Of a stretch of 64,000 nucleotides of DNA, positions 9,194-18,471 are shown in pieces (the stretch's first letter is position 1; each line of letters opens with the position of its first letter). The notes below the pieces were generated by a model, which was not told the DNA's origin, did not search any database, and was given only the letters and a program-made list of their open reading frames with translations. Location: the NCBI RefSeq assembly GCF_036181745.1, contig NZ_CP108080.1, positions 8,001,501 to 8,065,500 on the forward strand, read 5' to 3'. Source of the DNA: Streptomyces sp. NBC_00259. GTDB lineage: Bacteria; Actinomycetota; Actinomycetes; Streptomycetales; Streptomycetaceae. The translations under genes were made by a program, and so were the position numbers.

Positions 9194-9319
9194 GTGGGCA
9201 TCCTGCTCGGGTGTCACGGCGCGCACCATCCGTACGCGTACTCAGTCGGTGCGCCGGATGTCGGCAGGGACCGGAGTGCCTGCCCGGTGCGGACCCAAAT
9301 TGCCCAGGACCTCGTCGAG

Positions 9320-9724
9320 TTGGGACGGGGCGAGCGAGGCACCGGGCAGCACCTCCGCGGGCGCGGTCCTCGGCTCCCGGCTCGCCTCCGGCATCAGCGC
9401 GACCGAGCTGTACGAGGGCCACCTTCCGGAGCGGACGCGATCGACATCACGGTCACCGCGGGGCAGACGGCCCGTTTCCTGTGGCCGGCACTCGGCTCCC
9501 GTAACCCGCAGCGCTCTATCGCGCGCCTCGGAAGCGCGCCGCAGGAGGCCCACGCCCTGGCGGCACACGGTGTCCGCGTCGCCGTCGTGGTCCCGGACCG
9601 CACCGCCCGCCGCGCGATGGGCCGCAACATGGTGGACGACTCGCGCCGCCCGGACGCCGCTCGTGCCGGCCACGCCCAGGCCGCCGTCGTCGCAGGGGCC
9701 GTCGCCGAGGTGTGGAACGGCTGA
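9320..9724 (+). pseudogene. Patatin-like phospholipase remnant
   Basis: Around 9336-9424 one frame encodes STSAGAVLGSRLASG followed by ATELYEGHL, the nucleophile elbow (GTSAG-type) and next helix of bacterial patatin-like proteins. From about 9440 to 9724 a second frame encodes the usual C-terminus (GRNMVDDSRRPDAARAGHAQ). The about 130 residues expected between are missing and no N-terminal oxyanion glycine motif is present, so this is a deleted, frameshifted relic. Confidence 0.55.
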
Positions 9725-10143
9725 CCGGTCGCGGAGCTTCTCTGCCGCGCTTGCCCTCCCCGGGCCGCCCCTCCAAGCCGCCGGATCGACCAGGGCCCTG
9801 CCGGCTGTCGGCTGCCGCGCCGCGCTGCCGCGTTCCCGTGCGGATACGGTCAACGTCACGGCGGCCCGTTCCTTCGCGACGTTCAGTGCTGTCGACAGCC
9901 AGCGACCGTCCACGTCGCGCGTCAACGTCGCGCGTCGCGGACGGAGCCGAAGCAGTTGCCTGCGTGCGTTATGCCCCGCCGGGCGCTGCGGCCAGGGGAG
10001 ATTCACGACCAGGCAGTCGACAGCGCGGACGATTTGGCGGCATGGCCCCTGTGACGCGAGCCGGACGGGTGGCACCATAGCCGGACAGACCGTCACAGTG
10101 GTCGCTCACCATGGTCGCTTCGACTCCTACCGGGGGACACCCA
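9725..10143. other. No gene recognised (419 bp)
   Basis: No reading frame here looks like a protein. A short direct repeat GTCGCGCGTC occurs at about 9916-9940. The last 60 bp probably hold the promoter of the following lipoprotein gene. Confidence 0.4.
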
Positions 10144-10995
10144 TTGAACATCCGGCTCCCACTCCGGCCCTTCGCCGCAGCGGCCGCGGCGGTCATGGTG
10201 CTCACCGCCTGCGGCACTTCCGGTGGCTCCTCGAGCGCATCGGGAACACCGGCCACCGCGCCGGGGACGCCCACAACGCCCCCATCCACGGAACCGTCCG
10301 CGGCCACACCCGCAACGCCCGCCACACCGGCCACCCCCGCCACGCCCGCTACACCGGCCACGCCCGCCCCTGACGGCACGCCACCGCTCGGCTCCTGGAG
10401 CCTCAAGCCGCTGTGGCCGTTCACCACACCCGCCCAGGCCGAGGCATGGGAGCGTGCCTACCGCTCCAGCGGCCACCAGCCCTGGCATCTCGACCCCGGC
10501 CAGACCGCACTGTCCTTCACCCGTAACTACCTGGGCTTCAAGGAGATCGACCGCGTCTCCTCGCGCACGGTCAGCGGCAGGCACGCCCGCATCGGCGTCG
10601 CACCGACCGGATCCGAAGGCGGCACCGCAGCGGTGATCCACCTCGTGCGGTACGGCACGGGCCCGGACGCCCCGTGGGAGGTCGTAGGCACCGACGACAC
10701 CACGTTCTCCCTGACCACACCCGCGTACGGGGCACTCGTGCGCTCCCCGATGGTCACCGGCGGCCGGATCACCGGAGTGGACGAGAGCATCCGCGTGCAG
10801 GTGTTCCAGCCGTCGTCCGACAAGCCGCTGGGAACCTCGCCATGCTGTACCTCGGCGGGCGGCGACAAACAGCCCTGGAAGGTGACGGTGCCCTTCTCCG
10901 GCGCCCGCGACGCCGTGCTCACGGTGGTCGCATCCACCGGCGGGCACGTCGCCGAGGTCGAACGCTTCACCGTCACGGCCGTACGCGTCAACTGA
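10144..10995 (+). CDS. Lipoprotein with Gmad2-like immunoglobulin domain
   Basis: A 283-residue secreted lipoprotein: signal peptide ending in the lipobox LTAC, a low-complexity Ser/Thr/Pro linker with seven ATP tripeptides, a central region (SLKPLWPFTTPAQAEAWERAYRS), and a C-terminal Gmad2-like fold (LVRSPMVTGGRITGVDESIRVQVF ... VASTGGHVAEVERFTV, given in parts). Gmad2 domains occur in secreted actinobacterial and germination proteins; their ligand is not known. TTG at 10144 with GGGGGA 8 bp upstream gives a signal peptide from residue 1; the ATG at 10111 would add 11 residues. Confidence 0.8.
   Translation: MNIRLPLRPFAAAAAAVMVLTACGTSGGSSSASGTPATAPGTPTTPPSTEPSAATPATPATPATPATPATPATPAPDGTPPLGSWSLKPLWPFTTPAQAEAWERAYRSSGHQPWHLDPGQTALSFTRNYLGFKEIDRVSSRTVSGRHARIGVAPTGSEGGTAAVIHLVRYGTGPDAPWEVVGTDDTTFSLTTPAYGALVRSPMVTGGRITGVDESIRVQVFQPSSDKPLGTSPCCTSAGGDKQPWKVTVPFSGARDAVLTVVASTGGHVAEVERFTVTAVRVN
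10303..10365 (+). repeat. Tandem 9-bp repeat encoding (Ala-Thr-Pro)x7
   Basis: Seven imperfect 9-bp units (GCCACACCG-like) inside the lipoprotein gene. They form a flexible linker between the lipid anchor and the globular domain; copy number could vary by slippage. Confidence 0.8.
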
Positions 10996-11263
10996 CCCGT
11001 ACGGCCGACGCATCACGTCCACCCGACGAGCCCGACGCGGGTCTCGCGCTCGCCCCGACCGATCACCCACCACCCGGACCCCGGCACTCACCAGGGACCC
11101 GAAGTCGGCCCACAGGCAGTGCAACACGGCCTCTGCGCCGCAGCGCGGAGGCTGCGGATACCCGGCCCGCAACGGGCCCTGGACCGCGCGTGGCACCACC
11201 ACGCCGCACCTCCCGGCGCTGTCCGCGCCGCCACTGTCGGCGGTCGCCGGTAGCCTCGCCCGG

Positions 11264-11800
11264 ATGATGGTGGGCACCGAAAGAACCCGGCTCGTGATCC
11301 TGCGCGGGAACAGCGCCTCGGGCAAGTCGTCCGTCGCGGCCGGCATCCGCGACCGCTTCGGCCGCGGCTTGGCCCTGGTGGGCCAGGACAACCTCCGCAG
11401 AGTCGTCCTGCGCGAACGCGACCGGCCGGGGGCGGCGAACATCGGCCTGATCGACACCGTCGCCCGCTACTCCCTGGACGCCGGCTACCACGTCGTCCTC
11501 GAAGGCATCCTCTACGCCGACCACTACGGCACCATGCTCACCCGCCTGCGCGCCGACCACCGCGGCTCGACCCACGGGTACTACCTCCATGTGCCGTTCG
11601 AGGAGACACTCGCCCGCCATGCCACCAAGCCGATCGCGGACAAGGTCGGCGAGCGGGAGCTGCGCGAGTGGTACCGCGAACTCGACCTGCTCCCCGGCGT
11701 CACCGAGACGGTCATCGACGCCGGCAGCGCCCTCACCCGGACGATCGACCGCATCATGCTCGACACCGGCCTGGCCGCCCTTCCTTCACTGGAGGACTGA
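11264..11800 (+). CDS. P-loop kinase (zeta-toxin/AAA_33-like)
   Basis: A 178-residue protein starting with a Walker A motif GNSASGKSS (residues 15-23). It continues with a QDNLRR substrate-binding segment, HVVLEGILY with a Walker B-like acidic residue, and YLHVPFEETLARH. Similar actinobacterial proteins are annotated as kinases of unknown substrate. No antitoxin-like partner lies next to it, so a toxin role is not supported. The start could also be the second ATG one codon later. Confidence 0.8.
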   Translation: MMVGTERTRLVILRGNSASGKSSVAAGIRDRFGRGLALVGQDNLRRVVLRERDRPGAANIGLIDTVARYSLDAGYHVVLEGILYADHYGTMLTRLRADHRGSTHGYYLHVPFEETLARHATKPIADKVGERELREWYRELDLLPGVTETVIDAGSALTRTIDRIMLDTGLAALPSLED

Positions 11801-11900
11801 CAGCGCGAGCACCCCGGGATCCGCTGTGCACTCCCGGGGCCCACGGCCAGTGCCGTGCTTGGTGCGTCCGCCCGCCTCACCTGCCGGCCGACGAGGGCGT

Positions 11901-12776
11901 CTACGGGAGCACGTCCCTGGCCACGGAGTCCTGCCGTGCCTGGATCCTGGCCCAGTCTCTGGCCAGCGAGGGATCCTTGTCGAGCAGGCGCTGCTGGATG
12001 CGGGCGAGTCGGTCGTAGGCGGTGGTGAGGTAGCCCGTACTGCGTTTGCACCGCACGTCGGCCTGCGCGGCCGCCGGGTCCGGCTGGGCGGAACTCTTCC
12101 GCAAGAGGTCGCGCGGATCGCGGACGGGAAAGCCCGCCCGTTGGACGCATCGTCGCCACTGCTCGGTGGCACCGCGGAACGCGGCGTCTGCGTCGAGGAG
12201 TTGCAACGCGGTCGTCTCCGCTTCGTACAGCAGTATGGACAGCTGCATGCTGCGGATCCGCATCTCGCCCTGGAGTCGTCCGTCGGCCTCGGCCAGGCAG
12301 CCGGTCGCGGGCCGGTTCACCGTCAGCTTCGCTCCGCGTGCGGTGACACGGTGGTCCGGGTCGCCGAACAACGCCCTCTCGAAGGCCTCTCCACGCGGTG
12401 TCTCCGCGGGCGCGGGCTGCGCCGGGCGCGGCTGGAGCTGGTCCGTCGTTTCGAAACCGAACGGGAAGGGCCAGGGATCCTCGCTGCGGGACGTGCTGGG
12501 TGGTGGGGTCGGCGGATAGGCGAAGCCGAGGCGGCTCATGCAAGCGCCGACGACTTGGTGATGTGCGCGCTGGATGCGCTCCGCGGCGGCGGACCAGCGG
12601 TGGGTCATGCCGTAGATCGGCGGCAGCCGGTGCAGGTCGGTCGGTGACGCCTGGGTTCGCGGCACCGGCGCCTGGGTTCGCGCCGCCGACATCTCGGTTC
12701 GCCCCGGTGTCCCTGGCGGCCCGTCGGAGGCCGCCAGGGCACCCAGCGCGGTCACGAGCAGCAGGTACGCCACCAT
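11901..12776 (-). CDS. Secreted or membrane-anchored protein of unknown function
   Basis: About 291 residues beginning with a signal-like helix VMVAYLLLVTALGALAAS. The mature part has four or five cysteines (VVGACMSRLGF, ATGCLAEADGRL, WRRCVQRAGF, ADVRCKRSTGY) in contexts common to Streptomyces exported proteins that resemble peptidoglycan-associated factors. No enzyme motif is visible. The frame stays open to 12866, overlapping the upstream gene; no start has a convincing ribosome site. Confidence 0.65.
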   Translation of the reverse strand: MVAYLLLVTALGALAASDGPPGTPGRTEMSAARTQAPVPRTQASPTDLHRLPPIYGMTHRWSAAAERIQRAHHQVVGACMSRLGFAYPPTPPPSTSRSEDPWPFPFGFETTDQLQPRPAQPAPAETPRGEAFERALFGDPDHRVTARGAKLTVNRPATGCLAEADGRLQGEMRIRSMQLSILLYEAETTALQLLDADAAFRGATEQWRRCVQRAGFPVRDPRDLLRKSSAQPDPAAAQADVRCKRSTGYLTTAYDRLARIQQRLLDKDPSLARDWARIQARQDSVARDVLP

Positions 12777-12841
12777 GACGTTACGGCGGGCATGGCCCGG
12801 CCGAAGGAGGCGTGGTGCCCCGCCGCGCCGGCTCCCGTGCA

Positions 12842-13321
12842 TCAGAAGCATCCGCCGGGGATCCATCCGCTGTCCCGCAGCTCCAGCGAACTGGCCTCGT
12901 CCCGCTGCCCGATGCCGTCACCGGCGACGTTGTTCGTGGAGAGCTGCTCGCGGCCGACCTGGCTGCCCGGCCTGACGCAGAAGACCAGGGGTCCGGTGCG
13001 GCCGGTGTTGTAGTAGTAGAGGCTGTAGTACCCACCGGTGCTGGAGTTGCTGGCGGCCCAGGCGTTGTTGTTGACGCCGGTGCCCCGGCCCGACGAGCCG
13101 CCCTGGTTGAACGTGTCGTTGGAGAAGTCCGGGTCACCGGTGAAGTAGCCGTGCTTGGCACTGCTGAAGTCGAAGTAGAACACGCAGTGGTAGCCGCCTT
13201 CGCAGTTGGTGCCGGCCGAGGCCGGCGCGGCGGCGAGACCGGCGACCGTGGTGAGGGCGGCGGCGAGCCCGAGAGTAACGGCGGCTCTGCCCCGGATCGG
13301 GACGCGCTTGCGTGGGTCCAT
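12842..13321 (-). CDS. Secreted peptidase inhibitor family I36-like protein
   Basis: A 159-residue exported protein: Sec signal ending APASAG, then a small domain opening CEGGYHCVFYFDFSS with aromatic/Asn/Gly-rich strands and four cysteines, ending GWIPGGCF. The layout matches the Streptomyces I36-like (SMI type) secreted proteins; inhibitory activity is not proven. ATG 13321 has AAGGGAG immediately upstream, deciding the start against 13405. It overlaps the possible long N-terminus of the next gene. Confidence 0.75.
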   Translation of the reverse strand: MDPRKRVPIRGRAAVTLGLAAALTTVAGLAAAPASAGTNCEGGYHCVFYFDFSSAKHGYFTGDPDFSNDTFNQGGSSGRGTGVNNNAWAASNSSTGGYYSLYYYNTGRTGPLVFCVRPGSQVGREQLSTNNVAGDGIGQRDEASSLELRDSGWIPGGCF

Positions 13322-13405
13322 GGTTCTCCCTTCGGCGCCCGTGGCGTACGGGCGTAGCGGGTGGAGCACGTGGGACTGCCTCGCCAGGGCGTGAGGAACG
13401 GACAT

Positions 13406-14235
13406 ACGGCCGGGCTGGTCACGGCATGCCGACGAGCAGGGATGCCTTCCCTAGATCACACAGGCCGCGCATCTGTTCGGCGGATATGGCAGGGCCGTGG
13501 CGCTGTGCCAGGGCCACGGCGAGTGTAGGACCCGCTCCGCACGGGGCACCAGGTCTAGGCCAAGTCCGAACTGCCCTCGACGTACCCCGGGGGAACCAGG
13601 CCTTGGTGAGAGAGTGCGCGGTGGTGCCAGGGCAACGTAGTGGGGTGAGTGAGACACCATGACCGGGGGGTCGACCTCGGGACTCCACGCCTGTTCCTGC
13701 GACGCCGGCGCGGCGAGGACGTGCGCCTTCGGCCGCCGCCCATGCCGTCTCGAAGACCGTACGGTGGACCGGCGACGACAGCCCGGAACGAACTGCGCAC
13801 CCAGGGCTGGTACTTGCGTCCATCGGTGACAGACGAGTCCGTCGAGGCCGTCTCACTCTCAACGCGGTGACACCAGGAAGGCGAACGGCCGTCGGGCATG
13901 GCCGGGCAAGTCAGCCGCGCAGTGCGGCCGGCAGGGCGGGGCAGCCCCGCGTTCACGCGGGGGAAGAGCCCCATCCTCTGGCAGACGCCCCCTCCGGACT
14001 CCTGCTGCCCCGAGGTGCGGTGCCAGCACGTCATCCGGCGCCTGCGCACAGGAGGAAGCTTGTGCGCAGGTCACACCTCGGTCCTCTGCGGGCCAGGCCC
14101 GGCCCGTGCGAGGGGACCTACGATGACGACGGCATCCCGGGCAGGTCGGGCACGTCCGTCAGGGGACGTGCCCCCATGACCGTTCCCCATGCGAAAGGCT
14201 CACACCGTCACGGGACCCGTCGGCGGCTGCGAGGT
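13406..14235. other. No gene recognised (about 830 bp)
   Basis: Several long reading frames exist on both strands (for example 13419-13862 minus) but none has family-like motifs or a good ribosome site. The minus frame ends with ISAEQMRGLCDLGKASLLVGMP, which is protein-like and could be the tail of a decayed gene. Confidence 0.4.
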
Positions 14236-14949
14236 TCAGGCGGCGGGCGCCTGGTAGAGGCCACGTCCGGCACGGTGGGCGCGGGAAGTAGCGACGAGGC
14301 GGTCGAGGGTGCTGCGGACGGCGTTGATGCTGCCGGTGCTCTCGTCACGGCCGAGGGCCTCGGCCACGTCCCTGGCACGCAGCGGAACATCGGCATTGCG
14401 GCCCAGGATCGCGATCACCTGTTCGGTGAGACCACCGGTGTCCTGAGCTGTGTCGGAGGCCGTGGTGCTGGGTGACTGCTTGGTCTTCTTCGCTGCCTTG
14501 ACAGGGGTGGGCTTCGCGGCCGGGCGGCGCTTGGCCGGCTTGTCCGCCGACTTGGCCGCGTTCTTCTTCGCGGTGCTGGCGCTGGCCTTGCGGGCCTTGC
14601 GCACGGGTGCCGTCTCCTGCGGTGCCGGCGCAGGCTCGTCGGTCGCGGCGACCTCGCCCGTGGCCGGTTCGGGTGCCGGGCTCTTCTCGACGGCGGCAGG
14701 CTCGTTCGGGGCTGCGGCCTCCTCGGTGTCGGCGCCGGCATCGGGCTCAGCGACACGGGGGTGCGGGATTGCGCTGGCTGACAGGGCGCTCAGCGCCGTC
14801 AACGCCCCGCGGACCGATTCCAGACGTACCGACACGGCTGCAAGCTCCTCCTGGAGCGCCTGCTGGTGCTTCTCGAGCTGCGGAAGCTCCGCCTGGAGCA
14901 TGGCAGTTGTCGTTTCAACACTGTTCACTGCGGTGGCTGCCGTTGTCAT
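14236..14949 (-). CDS. Histone-like DNA-binding protein: coiled coil, Lys/Ala-rich arm, winged helix
   Basis: 237 residues in three parts. Residues about 10-55 form a coiled coil (MLQAELPQLEKHQQALQEEL). About 75-165 is a disordered, strongly basic Lys/Ala/Pro arm with histone H1-like KKNAAKSADKPAKRRPAAKP repeats. The end (about 175-237) looks like a small winged-helix domain, GGLTEQVIAILGRNADVPLRAR then EALGRDES and RSTLDRLVA. Together this resembles actinomycete nucleoid-associated or gene-silencing proteins. ATG 14949 with AGGAG sets the start; the frame is open to 15159. A short dyad GCTGT-tgt-ACAGC lies upstream at 15015-15027. Confidence 0.8.
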   Translation of the reverse strand: MTTAATAVNSVETTTAMLQAELPQLEKHQQALQEELAAVSVRLESVRGALTALSALSASAIPHPRVAEPDAGADTEEAAAPNEPAAVEKSPAPEPATGEVAATDEPAPAPQETAPVRKARKASASTAKKNAAKSADKPAKRRPAAKPTPVKAAKKTKQSPSTTASDTAQDTGGLTEQVIAILGRNADVPLRARDVAEALGRDESTGSINAVRSTLDRLVATSRAHRAGRGLYQAPAA

Positions 14950-15244
14950 GATGTGCTCCTGAGACGTGAGGGTGAGCATCTGGGACATGCCCGCTGTTGT
15001 GACTGCAGCGTACGGCTGTTGTACAGCAAATGGCACATCGACTCGTCCGCCAGTGGGGAGCTGAGACGCCTGCGGCCCGGCGGCATGAGGTGTTTTCCTT
15101 TGCGCATGTGGGTCGTTGGGGCTCCTTGACACACCGGGTACCGAAAAACAAATCCCCAACGCCCAACATGCCTACGACCAGCAAGACGCCGACGTCACCG
15201 CGCTCACGGACACGTATCAGTGCGGCGTGACGAAACGCTCCGCA

Positions 15245-16153
15245 TCACCGTGCGCGGCGGGCAGCATGGTAGGCACGAGCGAGCACGCGAAGGGAGGCCG
15301 CGATCGGCTTGCTCGGGGACTTGCGAAGGAGCGACACTCCCGTCTCCTCGACTTTCTGGAGCCGTATCTGCTGCAGGGACACGAGCGCGGTCATGAACTG
15401 CCTGCTGCGAGGGTCGACAAGGTCGGCAAGGCTCTGGGAGGCGACGAGCCCTGGCCGGATCAGCTCCACCTGATGACAAGTCAGCTTCTCGAGTCCCTCT
15501 GAGCTCTCCCCCCGCTCCAGTTGAGCACGCGTGATGCCGAAGGCCGCGAGGCTCTCCTGTGAAAGGCCAAGGCGTCCGGTCCCGAGGTCGTCAGCGAGGT
15601 CCTCCAGAAAGTCGAGCCGCTGACTCGACTCGATGAACGTTCGGCATCCCGTGCGATAGGCATCAGCCTGTGCCGGGGGCTCGAGCAGACAGGCGATAAG
15701 CATGAAAGCCGGGTGCGAGTAGGCGTCGACGTACCTTCGGAAGTCGTCGTCCGTGTCGAAGCCTTCCCAGTGCACTTCTGCAGGAGCTCCGGTGAGGAAA
15801 GCCTGGACGTGCCCCTCCAACTGTGCGTGTCGGCCGGCGGTGTGGACCAGCGCGCGCAGCACTGATTGGTCTGTCGAGCCGCTGTCGAAGGCGTCCTTCA
15901 CTTGAATCTCCCAGGACTCGAGTGCCTTCAGCCGCTCGTCGAGGGGTCCTTGATCGATGAGGTTGTCGCTGTGGTGCATGAATGCGGTGGCGGCAATGAC
16001 GTCCGGGACGACAGCGGCGGGCAACAGCAACCGGACCGCCATGTACTCGGCGCGGGCGAAGCGGGCGACCAGGCGCCGCTGCTCGGTGTAATCCCTCCGC
16101 AGGAGCGGATCGGAGACGCCGGCTTCGTCGAGTGTGCGAGACCAGGTGGGCAT
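15245..16153 (-). CDS. Squalene/phytoene synthase family protein (head-to-head prenyl transferase)
   Basis: A 302-residue all-helical protein. The first aspartate-rich motif appears as HHSDNLID (about residue 61) and the second as DFLEDLADDLGTGRL (about 180), the Mg-diphosphate sites of this family. RRDYTEQRRLVARF near the start is also typical. The enzyme would couple two prenyl diphosphates. No carotenoid or hopanoid partner genes adjoin it, so the product is unknown; the first motif deviates from DxxxD/DDxxD and activity is not certain. ATG with AAGGAA upstream. Confidence 0.8.
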   Translation of the reverse strand: MPTWSRTLDEAGVSDPLLRRDYTEQRRLVARFARAEYMAVRLLLPAAVVPDVIAATAFMHHSDNLIDQGPLDERLKALESWEIQVKDAFDSGSTDQSVLRALVHTAGRHAQLEGHVQAFLTGAPAEVHWEGFDTDDDFRRYVDAYSHPAFMLIACLLEPPAQADAYRTGCRTFIESSQRLDFLEDLADDLGTGRLGLSQESLAAFGITRAQLERGESSEGLEKLTCHQVELIRPGLVASQSLADLVDPRSRQFMTALVSLQQIRLQKVEETGVSLLRKSPSKPIAASLRVLARAYHAARRAR

Positions 16154-16560
16154 GGTGGCTCTGTTCCTTCGGTCGGACGACGGCAGTTGACTGGGGACTC
16201 AGCGGCGGAGCGTTGCGCACGCCGCCACGACAACCTCGTTCAGCATGTCCGCTCGGGACGCGCGCGGCGAGCGGGTCGGCGAAGCTCCTGCCCAGGACGA
16301 CCGCCCGACGCACAGGCCCGCCAACTCGTGTCCCTGACTTGGCGTTGCGCCGTGCCGGACTGAAGACTCCCAGGTCATCGTAGCCGCGCGGCCATCGGTC
16401 GTGACGGGCGTCCAGCGGGTCAGGACACCTCGCCGTTGGGCAGTGGCTTCCCCCTGCCCAGGGCGCGTTGGAGTGGGAACGACGACCACGCGGTCGGAAG
16501 GCGCCGGCTGGGTGATGGCAGGGGGCCGGGGACCCGGGGGCCGTCGGGTGAGGTCTTCTG
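16154..16560. other. No gene recognised (407 bp)
   Basis: Spacer between two same-direction genes. Reading frames here are antisense or out-of-frame extensions of the neighbours; no conserved motif seen. Confidence 0.4.
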
Positions 16561-17280
16561 TCAGCTGAAGTGGACGTTGCTGAGGTCGATCGAGACCATG
16601 ATCTTGTCCGCGATCGGGTGACCCTCGGGGTCGCGGAGGTGAGCGCGGCGTTTGGTGGGCAGCAGGATGCCGTCGGCTTCCACGTAGTCGTGGACGTACT
16701 GCGCGGCGGCGAATCCGCCGGCGATGTCGACGTGGTAGTCGTGACGGCGCAGGAGCCGATCGGGGCCGAAGTAGAAGTCCTGGTGGGTTGAGTGGCTGGC
16801 GATCCGGGGTGGGAAGGTCGCGCGCAGGCCCCGCCAGGCTTCGTCGCCTTCCTGCCAGGGTTCGATCTCGGTGACGGTGAAGCCGGGCATGGCGAGCAGG
16901 AAGGGGGTGGTGAGGTAGGTCCACAACGCGTAGCCGTTGAAGTAGGCGCGGTCCAGCGGGTCCCAGGGGCTCTCCAGGACGTGGCCGGCGAATGAGGCTC
17001 GCGGATCGTCGCGTTCGGCCACCACGTGCCCGTCGAGCTTCTCGATGCTCACTCGTCGGGCCGTGAAGTCGGTCTTCTGGTCGGGGGCGCCGAAGGGCTT
17101 CACCGATGCGTGTTCCTCGTGCAGCCGTACGGTCATCTCACGCGGTGCGGGATCCTGCGGCAGGCCCTTGATGGCGAACAGGTTGCCCCCGCTGACGATG
17201 GTGGCCCGCACCTCGGTCAGTTCGTTCCAGCGCGTGATTCCGCCGTGGGCTTCGATGGCTTGGGCGAGCAGCTCGTTCAT
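16561..17280 (-). CDS. Conserved protein of unknown function (LolA-like fold suspected)
   Basis: A 239-residue soluble protein beginning MNELLAQAIEAHGGITRWNEL, a pattern shared by actinobacterial and proteobacterial proteins annotated as hypothetical or outer-membrane lipoprotein-sorting-like. Alternating beta-strand pattern follows (FTVTEIEPW, LRATFPPRIASHSTHQDFYF in part, HDYHVDIAGG). No signal peptide. ATG start with a GGAAGAG-type site upstream. The upstream gene is a broken crotonase, so it may be the survivor of a small operon. Confidence 0.72.
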   Translation of the reverse strand: MNELLAQAIEAHGGITRWNELTEVRATIVSGGNLFAIKGLPQDPAPREMTVRLHEEHASVKPFGAPDQKTDFTARRVSIEKLDGHVVAERDDPRASFAGHVLESPWDPLDRAYFNGYALWTYLTTPFLLAMPGFTVTEIEPWQEGDEAWRGLRATFPPRIASHSTHQDFYFGPDRLLRRHDYHVDIAGGFAAAQYVHDYVEADGILLPTKRRAHLRDPEGHPIADKIMVSIDLSNVHFS

Positions 17281-17392
17281 GTGTATCTCTTCCGTGCATC
17301 CTGTGGGTGGGGCTTGCCGGTCGGTCCCGCCGGTCGGCCCGATTTCCGTTCTCCGTCGGTCGGTCCATTTCCGTGTGACGGTCCGGTTCCGT

Positions 17393-17625
17393 TCAGCGCG
17401 GCGGTGTTCGGGGCGGGTGCTTCAGCGTCGAGCCACGCCCTCGAGCCGGCTGAAAGTCCGGGCGGCCTGCGGTGCCTACGAGTACGGCCCGGGCGCTGCT
17501 GCGGCCGACCATCTCGAAGGCCTGGACGAGTTCGGGGCCGTCTGTGCGTCGATGCGGTTCTGCGGCGGGTTGCTCAGGACCAGCATGGCGATGCCGTCGT
17601 CGATGGAGCAGGTCAGGTGGGGCAT
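17393..17625 (-). pseudogene. Enoyl-CoA hydratase (crotonase) N-terminal remnant
   Basis: From ATG 17625 (AGGAAC upstream) the frame reads MPHLTCSIDDGIAMLVLSNP then PQNRIDAQTA, the N-terminal strands of crotonase-fold proteins. It then shifts by one base at a CCCCG run near 17540, continuing as ELVQAFEMVGRSSARAVLVG in the next frame until 17393. The active-site region and the remaining about 190 residues are gone. Confidence 0.65.
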
Positions 17626-17769
17626 GGTCGTTCCTATCAGACTTTGTGTCACAAACTTCGCGTTTCAGTACTCGGTTTCGGGCGAGGTGCCGACGGAACC
17701 AGTCGAGGGCGGCAGTGCAGGCCGGGTCGAACACGCCGTCCGGCGCATGCGGCGCAGCTCTTGCTCGTG

Positions 17770-17787
17770 GTACTCCAGCCGTAGATC
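17770..17787. repeat. Solo copy of an IS701-like terminal sequence
   Basis: GTACTCCAGCCGTAGATC matches the first 18 bases of the sequence at 52777-52794 at 17 of 18 positions. The latter lies among IS701/IS1380 remnants, so this is probably a leftover insertion-sequence end. Confidence 0.45.
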
Positions 17788-17866
17788 CTTATGTGCCTTG
17801 CTTGGGGCTGTCTGCCGCTGGAGGAAACCAGGTGGCCTCGGCGCACCATCTGGGTAGAGTCGGGCA

Positions 17867-18421
17867 ATGCCCGAGTTGCAGCGGCTGCATGCCGGCCATG
17901 CCCCGGAGGTCCTGGCCTTCGAGTTGGCGAACCGCGCCTACTTCGCTGCCTCGGTCCCCGACCGCGGCGACGACTTCTTCGACCAGTTCACCGACCGGTA
18001 CAACGCTTTGTTGGCTGAGCAGGAGGCCGGCATCTGCGCCTTCCACGTGCTCGTCGCTGAGGACGGCTCGGTACTCGGTAGGTTCAACCTGGTCGACATC
18101 GAAGACCACACTGCGGAACTCGGCTACCGGGTCGCGCAGCACGTCGCCGGCCGAGGCGTGGCGACGACAACCGTCCGGGAGCTGTGCCAACTGGCCGCGG
18201 CCCAGTACGGGTTGCGTACACTGCGAGCGGCCACCGTCCGCCGGAATGCCGCGTCCCAGAAGGTGCTGACCAAATCCGGGTTCGTCCCCGTCGGCCCCGC
18301 CGACCCGGCCCACCTCGGCGGTAAGCCAGGCACCTGGTATCAGCGCGACCTGGTGCATGCGATCTTGCCGGGGGACCGGCTGCGGGAAGGCCGCGGTCAC
18401 CACTGCCCATCGGCAGAATGA
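17867..18421 (+). CDS. GNAT-family N-acetyltransferase (RimJ/RimL-like)
   Basis: A 184-residue GNAT protein. Motif A/B regions are seen as VLGRFNLVDIEDHTAELGYRV, then HVAGRGVATTTVRELC (acetyl-CoA pyrophosphate loop, R/Q-x-x-G-x-G/A type) and LRAATVRRNAASQKVLTKSGF (given in part), a classic C-terminal GNAT signature. The target amine is unknown. ATG 17867 preceded by GGGTAGAG. The final 20 residues (GDRLREGRGHHCPSAE) look like read-through beyond the conserved fold. Confidence 0.9.
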   Translation: MPELQRLHAGHAPEVLAFELANRAYFAASVPDRGDDFFDQFTDRYNALLAEQEAGICAFHVLVAEDGSVLGRFNLVDIEDHTAELGYRVAQHVAGRGVATTTVRELCQLAAAQYGLRTLRAATVRRNAASQKVLTKSGFVPVGPADPAHLGGKPGTWYQRDLVHAILPGDRLREGRGHHCPSAE

Positions 18422-18471
18422 GCGGAAGCGCACGTCGGTCTCCCCGATGCGTTCCGTTCTCATCGTGCGGC

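Noticed and set aside
10303-10365. Short tandem repeats considered as a CRISPR-like array
   Set aside because: Units are 9 bp with no spacers and lie in frame inside a lipoprotein gene, coding Ala-Thr-Pro.
11264-11800. Zeta toxin of a toxin-antitoxin pair
   Set aside because: P-loop kinase motifs are present, but no small antitoxin gene lies beside it.
13419-13862. 147-codon minus-strand frame as a gene
   Set aside because: Arg/Pro-rich with no ribosome site; only the last 20 residues look protein-like.
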